DNA of 14,441 bases, taken from positions 15,625 to 30,065 of the forward strand of contig JALGZR010000090.1 in NCBI GenBank assembly GCA_025774805.1, given 5' to 3'. Source of the DNA: a bacterium (GTDB lineage Bacteria; ARS69). The position numbers and the translations under genes were made by a program. Below the pieces are notes generated by a model. It did no database searches, was not told the DNA's origin, and worked only from the letters and a program-made list of their open reading frames with translations. Below are positions 6,101 through 13,303 of the stretch, one piece after another (the first letter of the stretch is position 1; every line of letters starts with the position of its first letter).

Positions 6101-8437
6101 CTAAGTCGGCATCCGGGCTTCCCGCATGCCCAGGACCTCGTGAAGGGTCTTCACGATCCGGCTCATGGGGAACGGCTTGCCCAACACCGCGTCGATACCG
6201 TACTCCGAGACCTTTTCCGGGGACAGGGTGGCGCCCCATCCGGTGAGCAGCACCACTCCGATTAGGGCGTCGAACCGGCGGACCGTGCTCACGACCTCCC
6301 AGCCGCTCATCTCCCGCATGCCGAGATCGCAGAACAACAGGTCGAACTCCTGCTCGCGAAGGGCCGCCAGACCCGCGGGGCCGGAGGACTCGGTCCGCAC
6401 CTGGTGACCGTGCGATCCGAGGATGTCGGACACGAGATCGAGAATCTCCTCTTGGTCGTCGATCACGAGGACCCGGGCCGAGCGATCCGGCGTGATCTCG
6501 ACCTCGGCCTGATCGCGGATCGAATCCTTCTTGTGCGCGGGGAACCGGAGCGTGAAGCAGGTCCCCTGATTCGGTTCGGATTCGACGGTGATCGCGCCCC
6601 CGTGACGATCGATGATCCCGTACACCACCGACATGCCCAGGCCCATTCCCTTCGTTCCCTTCGTCGTGAAGAACGGATCGAAGATCCGGGCCTTGACCTG
6701 ATCGTCCATACCCTGGCCGTCGTCCCGCACCAGGACCACGGCCTCCTCTCCCTCCCTGCGGCAGGAGATCTCGATCCGTCCTCCTTCCGGCATCGCGTCG
6801 ACGGCGTTGAAGATCAGGTTCGTGTAGACCTCCCGCAGCTCCGACCCGTTCCCCCGGATGATGCCGATCGGCTCCAGGCGGAGATCCACGTCGATCCGGA
6901 CGCCCCGAATCTCGGCCTGATCGCGCCATCGCGTGCGGGTGATCTCGACGACTTCTTCGAGCACCTCGACCAGATCGACGTCTGTGAAGTTCATCTCGGT
7001 CCGCGCCCGCGCGAAGTCCTGAATCCGGCGAACCGTCTCTCCGCCGTCCTCGGCGGCCCGCTCGATCGTACGCAGCCCGAGAAGGACGTCCGGATCCTTC
7101 ACGTACCGTTGCAGGAGCTGGGCGCGGCCGAGGATGATTCCGAGGATGTTGTTGAAGTCGTGAGCCACGCCGCTCGCCAGCTCTCCCAGGGCGCGGAGCT
7201 TCTCGTGCTGGAGGAGATGGTCCTGCAGCTCCCGCTTCATGGTCACGTCCGTGAGGATGATCTCGACGGCGGGTTCGTCGAGGTAGTAGATGCGCATGCC
7301 GCGCATCTCGAATGTTCGGACGGCCCCGTCCCGGGTGAGGCCCCGGACCTCACTCGCCTCGACCGGCTCGTTCCGGAGGATCCGATCGATCATCTCCCGG
7401 ATCCGGCTGCGGTCATCCGGATGGAAGATCTCCTCGGTCCGGAGCTCCTGCCGGACCATTCCCTCGTGCCCGTAGCCGAAGACGCGGGCGAACGCGGGAT
7501 TCACGAAGCGAATGCCGTCGGCCTGGTCGATGAGAATCGGATCGGGCGAGTTGTCGACGAGGATGCGGTACTTCTCTTCGGACGCCAGGAATTCCTGGGT
7601 CCGCTTGGAGATCTGCTCTTCCAGCGTGGCGGTCAGAATCTCGAGCTCGCCCTTGGCCACCGCGATCTCCGTCTGATGCTTCTTGACCTGCTCGGTCATG
7701 TGGTTGAAGTGCTCCGCGAGGGTGGCGATCTCGTCCTCGGAGTCGATCACGATGCGGTGATTCAGATCTCCGCGAGAGACCGCGATGGTTCCGTGAACGA
7801 GATCATCGATCGATCGCGTGATCCGGCGCGAGATGATCCGCGCTCCGAGGAGAGCGAGAGCGGCGGCTCCGAACCCGATCGCGAACAGGATGAGACGGAT
7901 CCGCCGGATCTCCGCGTGCATCGGCGCGAGATCGAGACCGACCCGAATCGTCCCCCACTTCACGCCGCTCTTGTGAGGATACACGGGACAGGCGACGTCG
8001 AGGACCCGTTTCCGCGCACTGCCGTTCCCGAGAGTCACGGTCTGGAGGACCGGACTCGTCGCCTGCTCGGCCCGCTCGACGACGGCCTCGGGGAACTCCA
8101 GGTTCCGGAAGTCCGATCTTTCCCGGTGGGCGGCGACCGCGTTCTCCTTGTCGAGAATGATGACGTAGGCGATGCCGCCCTCCCTCACCGCCTCGTCCGC
8201 CGATTGCGTCAGCGAGAGGTAGTCATAGGTGACGAGGGCGCTCGTCGTCGTCGCTCCGATCGATCGCGCCACGGCTGCGCCGGTCGCGTGGTTCTCCCGG
8301 AGGAGAAGGCTCGCCAGACGGTTGTCCACCGCCAGGATGATGCTCCCCATGAGGAGAGCGAGGAGAAGCCCCACCGAGAACATGAATCTCGACTGGAGCG
8401 ATCCGGTCATCCGGGAGGCGATTCCGCGCAGCATCAT
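6101..8437 (-). CDS. Hybrid sensor histidine kinase (HAMP, PAS, HisKA, HATPase, receiver)
   Basis: The 778-residue inner-membrane kinase has helices at about 18-37 and 181-200 flanking a periplasmic sensor region of about 140 residues. HAMP (about 200-250) and a coiled coil (about 250-285) follow. A PAS domain spans about 286-400. The HisKA dimerisation helix carries the phospho-accepting His426 (GVAHDFNN). The ATPase domain has N540 and N544, DDGQGM at 572-577, FDPFFTTK at 586-593 and GMGLGMSVV at 597-605. The C-terminal receiver (about 655-775) has D660/D661, phospho-acceptor D704 (FCDLGM), T732 and K754. All catalytic residues are present. No HPt domain or DNA-binding output exists in the protein or window, so the final target is unknown. 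The ATG follows the stop of the upstream binding-protein gene by 13 bp, with AAGGGC just before it, so the two are co-transcribed. Confidence 0.92.
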   Translation of the reverse strand: MMLRGIASRMTGSLQSRFMFSVGLLLALLMGSIILAVDNRLASLLLRENHATGAAVARSIGATTTSALVTYDYLSLTQSADEAVREGGIAYVIILDKENAVAAHRERSDFRNLEFPEAVVERAEQATSPVLQTVTLGNGSARKRVLDVACPVYPHKSGVKWGTIRVGLDLAPMHAEIRRIRLILFAIGFGAAALALLGARIISRRITRSIDDLVHGTIAVSRGDLNHRIVIDSEDEIATLAEHFNHMTEQVKKHQTEIAVAKGELEILTATLEEQISKRTQEFLASEEKYRILVDNSPDPILIDQADGIRFVNPAFARVFGYGHEGMVRQELRTEEIFHPDDRSRIREMIDRILRNEPVEASEVRGLTRDGAVRTFEMRGMRIYYLDEPAVEIILTDVTMKRELQDHLLQHEKLRALGELASGVAHDFNNILGIILGRAQLLQRYVKDPDVLLGLRTIERAAEDGGETVRRIQDFARARTEMNFTDVDLVEVLEEVVEITRTRWRDQAEIRGVRIDVDLRLEPIGIIRGNGSELREVYTNLIFNAVDAMPEGGRIEISCRREGEEAVVLVRDDGQGMDDQVKARIFDPFFTTKGTKGMGLGMSVVYGIIDRHGGAITVESEPNQGTCFTLRFPAHKKDSIRDQAEVEITPDRSARVLVIDDQEEILDLVSDILGSHGHQVRTESSGPAGLAALREQEFDLLFCDLGMREMSGWEVVSTVRRFDALIGVVLLTGWGATLSPEKVSEYGIDAVLGKPFPMSRIVKTLHEVLGMREARMPT

Positions 8438-8450
8438 GCCCTTCGATTCC

Positions 8451-10106
8451 TCAACCGATCGGTATCTCGATCCAGACCCGTTCCAGCGCCAGACCGCCGA
8501 GACCGAAGGGGTTGACCACCAGACCCTTCACCTCCGTCCGCACCGCGTAGTTGTTCGCGACGTGGAACAGAGGGATCACGGGAACGTCGTTCAGGATGAC
8601 TCGTTCGGCCCGTCGGTAGAGGTCCGCCCGTCCCACCGAACTCCGCATCCCTCCCCCGATGGCGAGGACGGAGTCGACCACGGGATTCGAGTAGCGGAAG
8701 ATGTTGTACACGCCGGTGGTGGCGAATAGAGAGGCGAGGAACGAATCGGGATCGGGGACGTCGGCCACCCAGGTCAGCCCGAAGGAAGGAATCGATCGGG
8801 CGAGCAGATTGCGGTCGAACTGGTCCCATTCGACGTAGTGGTACTCGAGGTCGATTCCGACCGCCTCGAGACACTCTTCCATGACGCGATCGGCGCGACG
8901 TCCCAGCTCGCCGCGATCCGCCTGCCAGTGGACGACGACGGGCAACCCTCGACCTCCGGGATAACCCGCCTCTTCCAAGAGTCGGCGCGAGAGATCGGGG
9001 TCGTAGTCGAGCGCGCTTCCCTGGGGGTTGTATCCGAACATGCCCGGCGGGAGGATTCCCCCGGCCGGAATCCGGCCGACCGGATCTACTTCCATCATCC
9101 GGCGCCGGTCGATTGCGTGCGCGATCGCACGGCGAACCCGGACGTCCCGGAGCGGCTCCATATCCACGTTGATTCCGAAGAACGAGAACGAGAGCTCGGG
9201 GCGCCGGATGATGCGGAACTGGGGATTGCCGGCGAATTGCTCCTGAAGCGCCCCCGGCATGTCACACATGCTGAGGCGGCCGGCGAGGATCCACTCCGCC
9301 CCGGTGTCGATGTTGTAGTCGGCGGGGACGTGAAACACGACTCGGTCGAGGTAGGGCCGACCGCGGAAGTAATCCGGATTGGCCCGCAGCACGACCCTCG
9401 GCTCCGCCGGATCGTCGTCGTACCTCTCGAGGCGGAAGGGACCGGTGCCGATCGGATGGCGACTGTATTCGTCGCCGAGGCGTTCGATCTCCTCGCGAGC
9501 GACGACCTTCGTCTGATCCATGGCCAGCGCCGAAAGGAACGAGCCGTAAGGGGACTCGAGCCGGATCTTCAAGGTCGTGTCGTTCACCGCCACGATTCCC
9601 GTGATCTCGGGCGCCTCCCCCTTGCAGTAGGCCGCCACCCCCTCGATCTTGCGCAGGTACTCGCCTCCCAGGCCGTGGTCATTCCGTGCGGGGTCGAAGA
9701 TGCGCGTGAACGAGTAGACGAAGTCGGAGGCGGTCACCCGGCGTCCGTTGTGGAAACGGACGTCGTCCCGGAGGAGAAACACGTACTCGAGGCCGTTCCG
9801 CGAGATGCTCCACTCGCGGGAGATCGCGGGAACCGGATTGAGGTTCGAATCGAACTCCAATAGCCCGTCGTAGATCTGGTTCGAGATGCAGGCTTCGTAG
9901 ACGTCGTCGACCAGACCCGGTTCGAGCGTGCCCGGCGCTTCGAGCATCATCGCGAACGTGCCGCCGTAGCGGGGCTCCCGCGCCGGCGTTCCGTCGGAAT
10001 CGGGAGTGCCGCTCATCTCCGTACAGCCGCAGATCGCGAGGAGCGCGATCCCCCGCGTCGCCGCGCACCGGAAAAGAGCGCGCGAGGCGGCCACCGACAG
10101 CGTCAT
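8451..10106 (-). CDS. Peptide-type ABC substrate-binding lipoprotein (SBP_bac_5 family)
   Basis: This 551-residue extracytoplasmic binding protein belongs to the OppA/DppA family (family 5), which binds oligopeptides, dipeptides or other small ligands. The N-terminus has a hydrophobic signal ending ALLAICGC, so Cys28 is the probable lipidated residue (lipobox ICGC, slightly unusual). Family signatures follow: YGGTF at 47-51, LRDDVRFHNGRRVTASDFVY at 112-131, HPIGTGPFRLERY at 217-229, DVRVRRAIAHAIDRRRM at 321-337 and WVADVPDPDSFLAS at 446-459. No permease or ATPase genes are present on either side. The next gene in the operon is a hybrid histidine kinase 13 bp downstream, which suggests that ligand binding is relayed to the kinase. 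Genes for a transporter could lie elsewhere. The ATG at 10106 follows GGGG at four bases and is the first in-frame ATG. Confidence 0.9.
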   Translation of the reverse strand: MTLSVAASRALFRCAATRGIALLAICGCTEMSGTPDSDGTPAREPRYGGTFAMMLEAPGTLEPGLVDDVYEACISNQIYDGLLEFDSNLNPVPAISREWSISRNGLEYVFLLRDDVRFHNGRRVTASDFVYSFTRIFDPARNDHGLGGEYLRKIEGVAAYCKGEAPEITGIVAVNDTTLKIRLESPYGSFLSALAMDQTKVVAREEIERLGDEYSRHPIGTGPFRLERYDDDPAEPRVVLRANPDYFRGRPYLDRVVFHVPADYNIDTGAEWILAGRLSMCDMPGALQEQFAGNPQFRIIRRPELSFSFFGINVDMEPLRDVRVRRAIAHAIDRRRMMEVDPVGRIPAGGILPPGMFGYNPQGSALDYDPDLSRRLLEEAGYPGGRGLPVVVHWQADRGELGRRADRVMEECLEAVGIDLEYHYVEWDQFDRNLLARSIPSFGLTWVADVPDPDSFLASLFATTGVYNIFRYSNPVVDSVLAIGGGMRSSVGRADLYRRAERVILNDVPVIPLFHVANNYAVRTEVKGLVVNPFGLGGLALERVWIEIPIG

Positions 10107-10159
10107 CGATCCCCGCTGGAAAGGGAGTGATGGGGTGAAGGTCTTCTGGTGAGATTTCG

Positions 10160-10174
10160 TCGCTCGAAGAGCGA
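10160..10174. promoter_or_regulatory. Inverted repeat upstream of the binding-protein/kinase operon
   Basis: tcgctc-gaa-gagcga is a perfect 6-bp inverted repeat with a 3-base centre, about 54-68 bp before the binding-protein start. It lies in the 204-bp gap that probably holds the operon promoter. It could be an operator or a small hairpin in the leader. Confidence 0.3.
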
Positions 10175-10310
10175 ACCTTGACCCGCAAGCGGGGCCGCGC
10201 GCGGCGACAGCGGGACCCTTGGCGGTTCGTGAGGGCTTTCTGCCGATCTTGAACGATGTTCTCGTCCCGGGTCCGGCCGGAGGAGATCTCCCGCGTCGCC
10301 GAGACGTCGC

Positions 10311-10922
10311 TCAGAGCCCGACGGGAGGATTCCGAGCCCGGAGCACCGTCTCCGGTTCGGAGGGGATCGGAGCCGGAATCGGCCGGCCGCCTCCGGGGCT
10401 CAACGTCTTCGCGCCCATCGCGTGCATCGCCTGTTCCGGAGAGAGCGCGAGATGGCGCAGCAGAAGCTCGCCGAGAAGGCGCGCCTCCTCCTCGGGCAGA
10501 CGCCGACCGACGGCCCAGGTGCCGCGGATCGTCTCGATGCGAACGCCCCTCGGAAGGTTTCGAACGCCGGGACCGGGTGCTCGAACGCGGAGGACATCGA
10601 CCATCGCGACCGCGCGGCGTCGATCGCGCAGGACTCCGATCCGACGGTGCGTCAGCATTCGTCCCTGGCAGACAAGCGCCTCCGTGCCTCCGCTCAGCCA
10701 CCCGGAGGAGATGGACCCCGCGAACAGAACCGCGGCGGCGATCAGGAAGACGCCGGTGCCGGCCCCCCGCTGGGCGGCGAGAATCGAGCCGAGGGCGACG
10801 ACGAGGGATCCCCCGAGCAGAAGCCGGGTCACCCGACGGAAGGCACGAGAAGGTCCGATGACGGCCTGGAACTTCTCGCCGCCGGCCACGGGACACTCCT
10901 CGAGCGTGCGGACAGGAAGCAC
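10311..10922 (-). CDS. Small membrane protein with two helices and a possible PH-like domain
   Basis: I do not recognise a named family with certainty. The 203-residue protein has two adjacent hydrophobic helices at about 33-50 and 57-76, with a short Gln-Arg-Gly turn between them. A strand-rich part follows (ALVCQGRMLTHRRIGVLRDR at 82-101, then GVRIETIRGTWAVGRRL and an EEEARLLGELLLRHL helix at about 126-158). This arrangement of hairpin, short beta segment and closing 'G..L.EEEA..L...L' helix resembles bacterial membrane proteins with PH-like (YdbT/DUF2244-like) domains. The C-terminus (about 172-203) is Pro-rich and probably disordered. It starts at GTG 10922 with GGAGG six bases ahead. It lies upstream of the binding-protein/kinase operon on the same strand but is separated by 204 bp, and it is divergent from the gene at 11068. 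Confidence 0.7.
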   Translation of the reverse strand: MLPVRTLEECPVAGGEKFQAVIGPSRAFRRVTRLLLGGSLVVALGSILAAQRGAGTGVFLIAAAVLFAGSISSGWLSGGTEALVCQGRMLTHRRIGVLRDRRRAVAMVDVLRVRAPGPGVRNLPRGVRIETIRGTWAVGRRLPEEEARLLGELLLRHLALSPEQAMHAMGAKTLSPGGGRPIPAPIPSEPETVLRARNPPVGL

Positions 10923-10928
10923 GGACGA

Positions 10929-10933
10929 CCTCC
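10929..10933 (-). promoter_or_regulatory. Ribosome binding site fixing the GTG start at 10922
   Basis: GGAGG on the minus strand lies six bases before GTG (10922-10920). It is a strong site that supports this small gene as real despite its unremarkable sequence. Confidence 0.65.
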
Positions 10934-11054
10934 GGGGTGCACGTGCTCCCTCTCATCGGCGGGTTCCGGCCCGGGATTGAAGAGACGCGTTCTTGACACC
11001 CGGCGGGCCCTGTCCGACGCTTTCCCCCGATCAGCGAGGGTCCTTCCCCGGCGC

Positions 11055-11060
11055 GAGGAG
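11055..11060 (+). promoter_or_regulatory. Ribosome binding site fixing the ATG start at 11068
   Basis: GAGGAG lies seven bases before ATG 11068. The frame is open from 10993, but that ATG has no such site, so the start at 11068 is preferred. Confidence 0.6.
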
Positions 11061-11067
11061 ATCGCGT

Positions 11068-12414
11068 ATGGATCCCGACGCCCGCCCGCGTCCTCTGAGG
11101 GAGGCGGGGGCCCGCCTCGTGACGCGCGTTCGCGCGGACCGTTTGCTGCCGATCCTCTGCGTCCTCTGGATCGCGGCGCGCTTCCTTCCCGTCCCCGCAC
11201 TCGAACCGACGGTTCGCCTCTCGCTCGAGTCGATCCGGGTCCGCTCCTCTCCGATCACCGGGCGGTTTGAAATCGTGCCCGACCCCGACGATGCCATGCG
11301 AGGCGTGTGGGGTCCGAGGAACCCCCACTTCGAGGTTCCCGCGAGCCGTCTGGCGGGGGCCGTCTCGGAGGCAAACGACGGACTGTCCGAGATCGGGAGT
11401 CGAATCGCGGCCCGGGTGGAGGCCTTCCCCGACCGTTCGGCCGCCTTCCGGGTCTCCGGGCTGCTCGTCCCCTTCTACGGCCGTTCCGCGGAGCTTCTCG
11501 TGGAGGCGCGCGACACGGCGGGAGATCGTCCGAGGATCGCTCTGTCGACGATTGCGGAGATCCTGGAGACGCGTCTGGGGGAGCCGCGGGACGATCTCGT
11601 TCTCGAGGACACGACGCGCCTTCGCGATCTCACCCGCACCGTTCGGGAGATTCGCGATGCGATCGGCGATTCCGGCGCTTCCCTCGTGGGAGCTCTGGAC
11701 GATTTCCGCCTTGGAGCGAGCGAGATCGCTCGCCGCGCCTCCGGTCCCTTTCAGCGCCGAGGCCCGGGGAGAATCCTCGAGATCGTGCTCGCCGCGATGA
11801 TCGGAGCCGCGCTGCACGGCGTGCTTCGCCCGCGCTCCCCGCCCGCGAACCCGCTTCTCCCGCTGACGTTCGCCCCCGCGCTGGCCGCGGCCGTCCTGCT
11901 CTCGCTCGAGGGTACTCCCTTCCTGCCCGTCGACCCGGTCCAGGGGCTGACGCTCGCCTTCCTTCCGGCCGCTCTGGTGATCGGCTACGGTGGGGCCGCC
12001 GCGTTCCCCTCCCGGGTGTCCCGGATCGAAACGGAGGTTTCTGCGGCGGCCCCTTCGGCGGAGCGGTCCCCTGCGTCGAAGCCCGTCTCTCCGGCCGGCA
12101 CCCCCGCGCCCGACTCCCCGGCCCCGCGGGTCGCACCGGCACCTCCCTCGCCCTCCGTGCGAGAGTCCCCGGCACGGTCCGAGCGGGAGGTTCCGGAGGA
12201 TCCCGGTCTTCGAACCGGGAGAGAACCTCGAACGCCGACGACACCCGCCTCGATGCCGACGCGAATTGTCGCGCCGCCCGCGGCCCGTCCCTCCCCGCCG
12301 CCTCGATCAACCCCGACCCGCGAGCCCCGTCCGCCGGCGCCGACGCGAACGCCCCCGCCCTCCCCCGTCGAGAGAAAGGTCCCCTTCTTCCGGAGAAGGC
12401 GTCCGGGGTCTTGA
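11068..12414 (+). CDS. Uncharacterised membrane protein with proline-rich C-terminal tail
   Basis: No family is recognised. The 448-residue protein has an N-terminal helix at about 25-41 (LLPILCVLWIAARFLPV). A soluble segment at about 45-232, with mixed strand and helix character, probably lies outside the cytoplasm. It includes amphipathic helices rich in Arg and Asp around 160-225. Three hydrophobic helices follow at about 236-254, 264-281 and 292-312. Residues 320-435 form a low-complexity Pro/Ala/Ser/Arg/Thr tail, closing with KVPFFRRRRPGS. With four helices the tail would be cytoplasmic if the N-terminus is cytoplasmic. The even codon use and the ribosome site argue that it is a real gene. 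It is divergent from the small membrane protein (145 bp) and convergent with the radical SAM-like gene, whose stop is 53 bp away. Confidence 0.72.
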   Translation: MDPDARPRPLREAGARLVTRVRADRLLPILCVLWIAARFLPVPALEPTVRLSLESIRVRSSPITGRFEIVPDPDDAMRGVWGPRNPHFEVPASRLAGAVSEANDGLSEIGSRIAARVEAFPDRSAAFRVSGLLVPFYGRSAELLVEARDTAGDRPRIALSTIAEILETRLGEPRDDLVLEDTTRLRDLTRTVREIRDAIGDSGASLVGALDDFRLGASEIARRASGPFQRRGPGRILEIVLAAMIGAALHGVLRPRSPPANPLLPLTFAPALAAAVLLSLEGTPFLPVDPVQGLTLAFLPAALVIGYGGAAAFPSRVSRIETEVSAAAPSAERSPASKPVSPAGTPAPDSPAPRVAPAPPSPSVRESPARSEREVPEDPGLRTGREPRTPTTPASMPTRIVAPPAARPSPPPRSTPTREPRPPAPTRTPPPSPVERKVPFFRRRRPGS

Positions 12415-12466
12415 CCGAACCGGGTCTCACGCGCGGCGCCGGGGCGCAGGGCCTCCGCGGAATCGA

Positions 12467-13210
12467 TCAGGATCCGGAGAAGTCGCGACGGTCGACGATC
12501 GTGGAGTCATCGAGAAACGCGCCCGCGCTCGCGTGGACGGCTTGGCGGACCCGCTCGAGGGCATCGGGCAGGCCCTCCTCCGCCGCGTCCGGAGCGGGGA
12601 TCACGAATACACGGTCGGGGCGGATGCGACGCACGCAGCGCGCCCAAGCCTCCACGGACGCGCGGGTGTCGTTTCTCCCGGGATGGACCGGAAGCTCGAG
12701 CGCGACTCCCGTCGGCGTCTCCCGCCGGAGCGAAGCGACCCCCTCGACGTGAACCTCGAACGCCTCCCTCCGCTCGAGGCCGCGGGGATCTTCCGCCGAA
12801 TCCTCCAGAGCGGGAAGCCAGGCCGCGATGATCCCCGCCTCTCCGGCCTCCCGGCGCGTGTCGCGGTCGCGCAGGAGGATCCCGTCGGTCAGGACGACCG
12901 TGGTGACGTGGGCGGAGGTGCGGAGACGGCGGAGAACGGGTCCGAGGCTCCGGTGCCGAAGGGGATCCCCCGGCCCCCCGAACACGACCGCGTCGACCGC
13001 CGCCCCCCGGTCCAGGGGGGTGAGGATGGCGCGGAGCACCGCCTCGGGAGCGCTGTAGTGGGTGCGCCGCAGGGTCTCCGGGGAGCGGGCGAGCACGTTC
13101 TCGTACCGGCCCGGCCGCCCGGGGGGAGGGCCGGGCGCGATCTCGACGAAGAGCACGCGACCAAAGCGTACCGAGTCGCAGGGCTCGTGAACGACGGGGG
13201 CGAAGGCCAT
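12467..13210 (-). CDS. Radical SAM-like protein without the cluster cysteines (COG0731-like pseudoenzyme)
   Basis: This 247-residue protein follows the pattern of COG0731-type radical SAM proteins. The N-terminus SVRFGRVLFVEIAPG (13-27) fits the 'SRRLG.SLGVDLVP' strand. VDAVVFGGPGDPL (72-84) fits the strand with the GGE-like loop. VVLTDGILLRD (105-115) fits 'VLTNGSLL'. GEAGIIAAWLPALEDS (123-138) fits 'ADLVLPSLDA'. HPGRNDT (176-182) and RRIRPDRVFVIPAP (194-207) complete the barrel. The loop that should carry CxxxCxxC instead reads GPPPGRPGRYEN (27-38). The only cysteines in the protein are Cys11 and Cys192, so no 4Fe-4S/SAM chemistry of the usual kind is possible. I infer a repurposed or inactive fold. 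The ATG at 13210 has GGGAGG close before it. It is divergent from the transpeptidase-like gene. Confidence 0.72.
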   Translation of the reverse strand: MAFAPVVHEPCDSVRFGRVLFVEIAPGPPPGRPGRYENVLARSPETLRRTHYSAPEAVLRAILTPLDRGAAVDAVVFGGPGDPLRHRSLGPVLRRLRTSAHVTTVVLTDGILLRDRDTRREAGEAGIIAAWLPALEDSAEDPRGLERREAFEVHVEGVASLRRETPTGVALELPVHPGRNDTRASVEAWARCVRRIRPDRVFVIPAPDAAEEGLPDALERVRQAVHASAGAFLDDSTIVDRRDFSGS

Positions 13211-13214
13211 GCGC

Positions 13215-13220
13215 CCTCCC
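13215..13220 (-). promoter_or_regulatory. Ribosome binding site fixing the ATG start at 13210
   Basis: GGGAGG on the minus strand lies four bases before ATG 13210. The in-frame ATG at 13267 has no comparable site, so the shorter 247-residue product is preferred. Confidence 0.6.
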
Positions 13221-13303
13221 GGGTGACTCGGACGGACGGAGACGGCATTTTCGGCAGTGGGGACCATCGTGTAAAGTAGAGGTGAAGCAGTTCGGGAGGT
13301 TCC

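Noticed and set aside
6404-8515. A 703-codon open frame on the plus strand, antisense to the kinase
   Set aside because: It is the mirror of a well-supported kinase gene. The translation is Asp/Arg/His-rich with no domain, as expected from GC-rich codon bias.
10993-10998. Perfect TTGACA -35 box before the membrane protein at 11068
   Set aside because: No acceptable -10 lies 16-18 bases downstream (GACGCT at 17), so a promoter cannot be supported from sequence alone.
9679-11817. A 712-codon open frame on the minus strand
   Set aside because: It overlaps the binding-protein gene, the small membrane gene and the proline-rich membrane gene in another frame. Its Arg/Gly/Ser/Pro-rich translation has no recognisable segment.
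12415-12466. GC-rich stretch gcgcggcgccggggcgc between convergent genes as a terminator
   Set aside because: Self-complementarity is short and typical of this base composition, and there is no T-run.
13248-13277. Possible promoter TTTTCG with TAAAGT for the transpeptidase-like gene
   Set aside because: The -10 matches four of six, but the -35 only three of six with an 18-base spacer. It is too weak to list as a feature, although some promoter must lie in this 93-bp gap.
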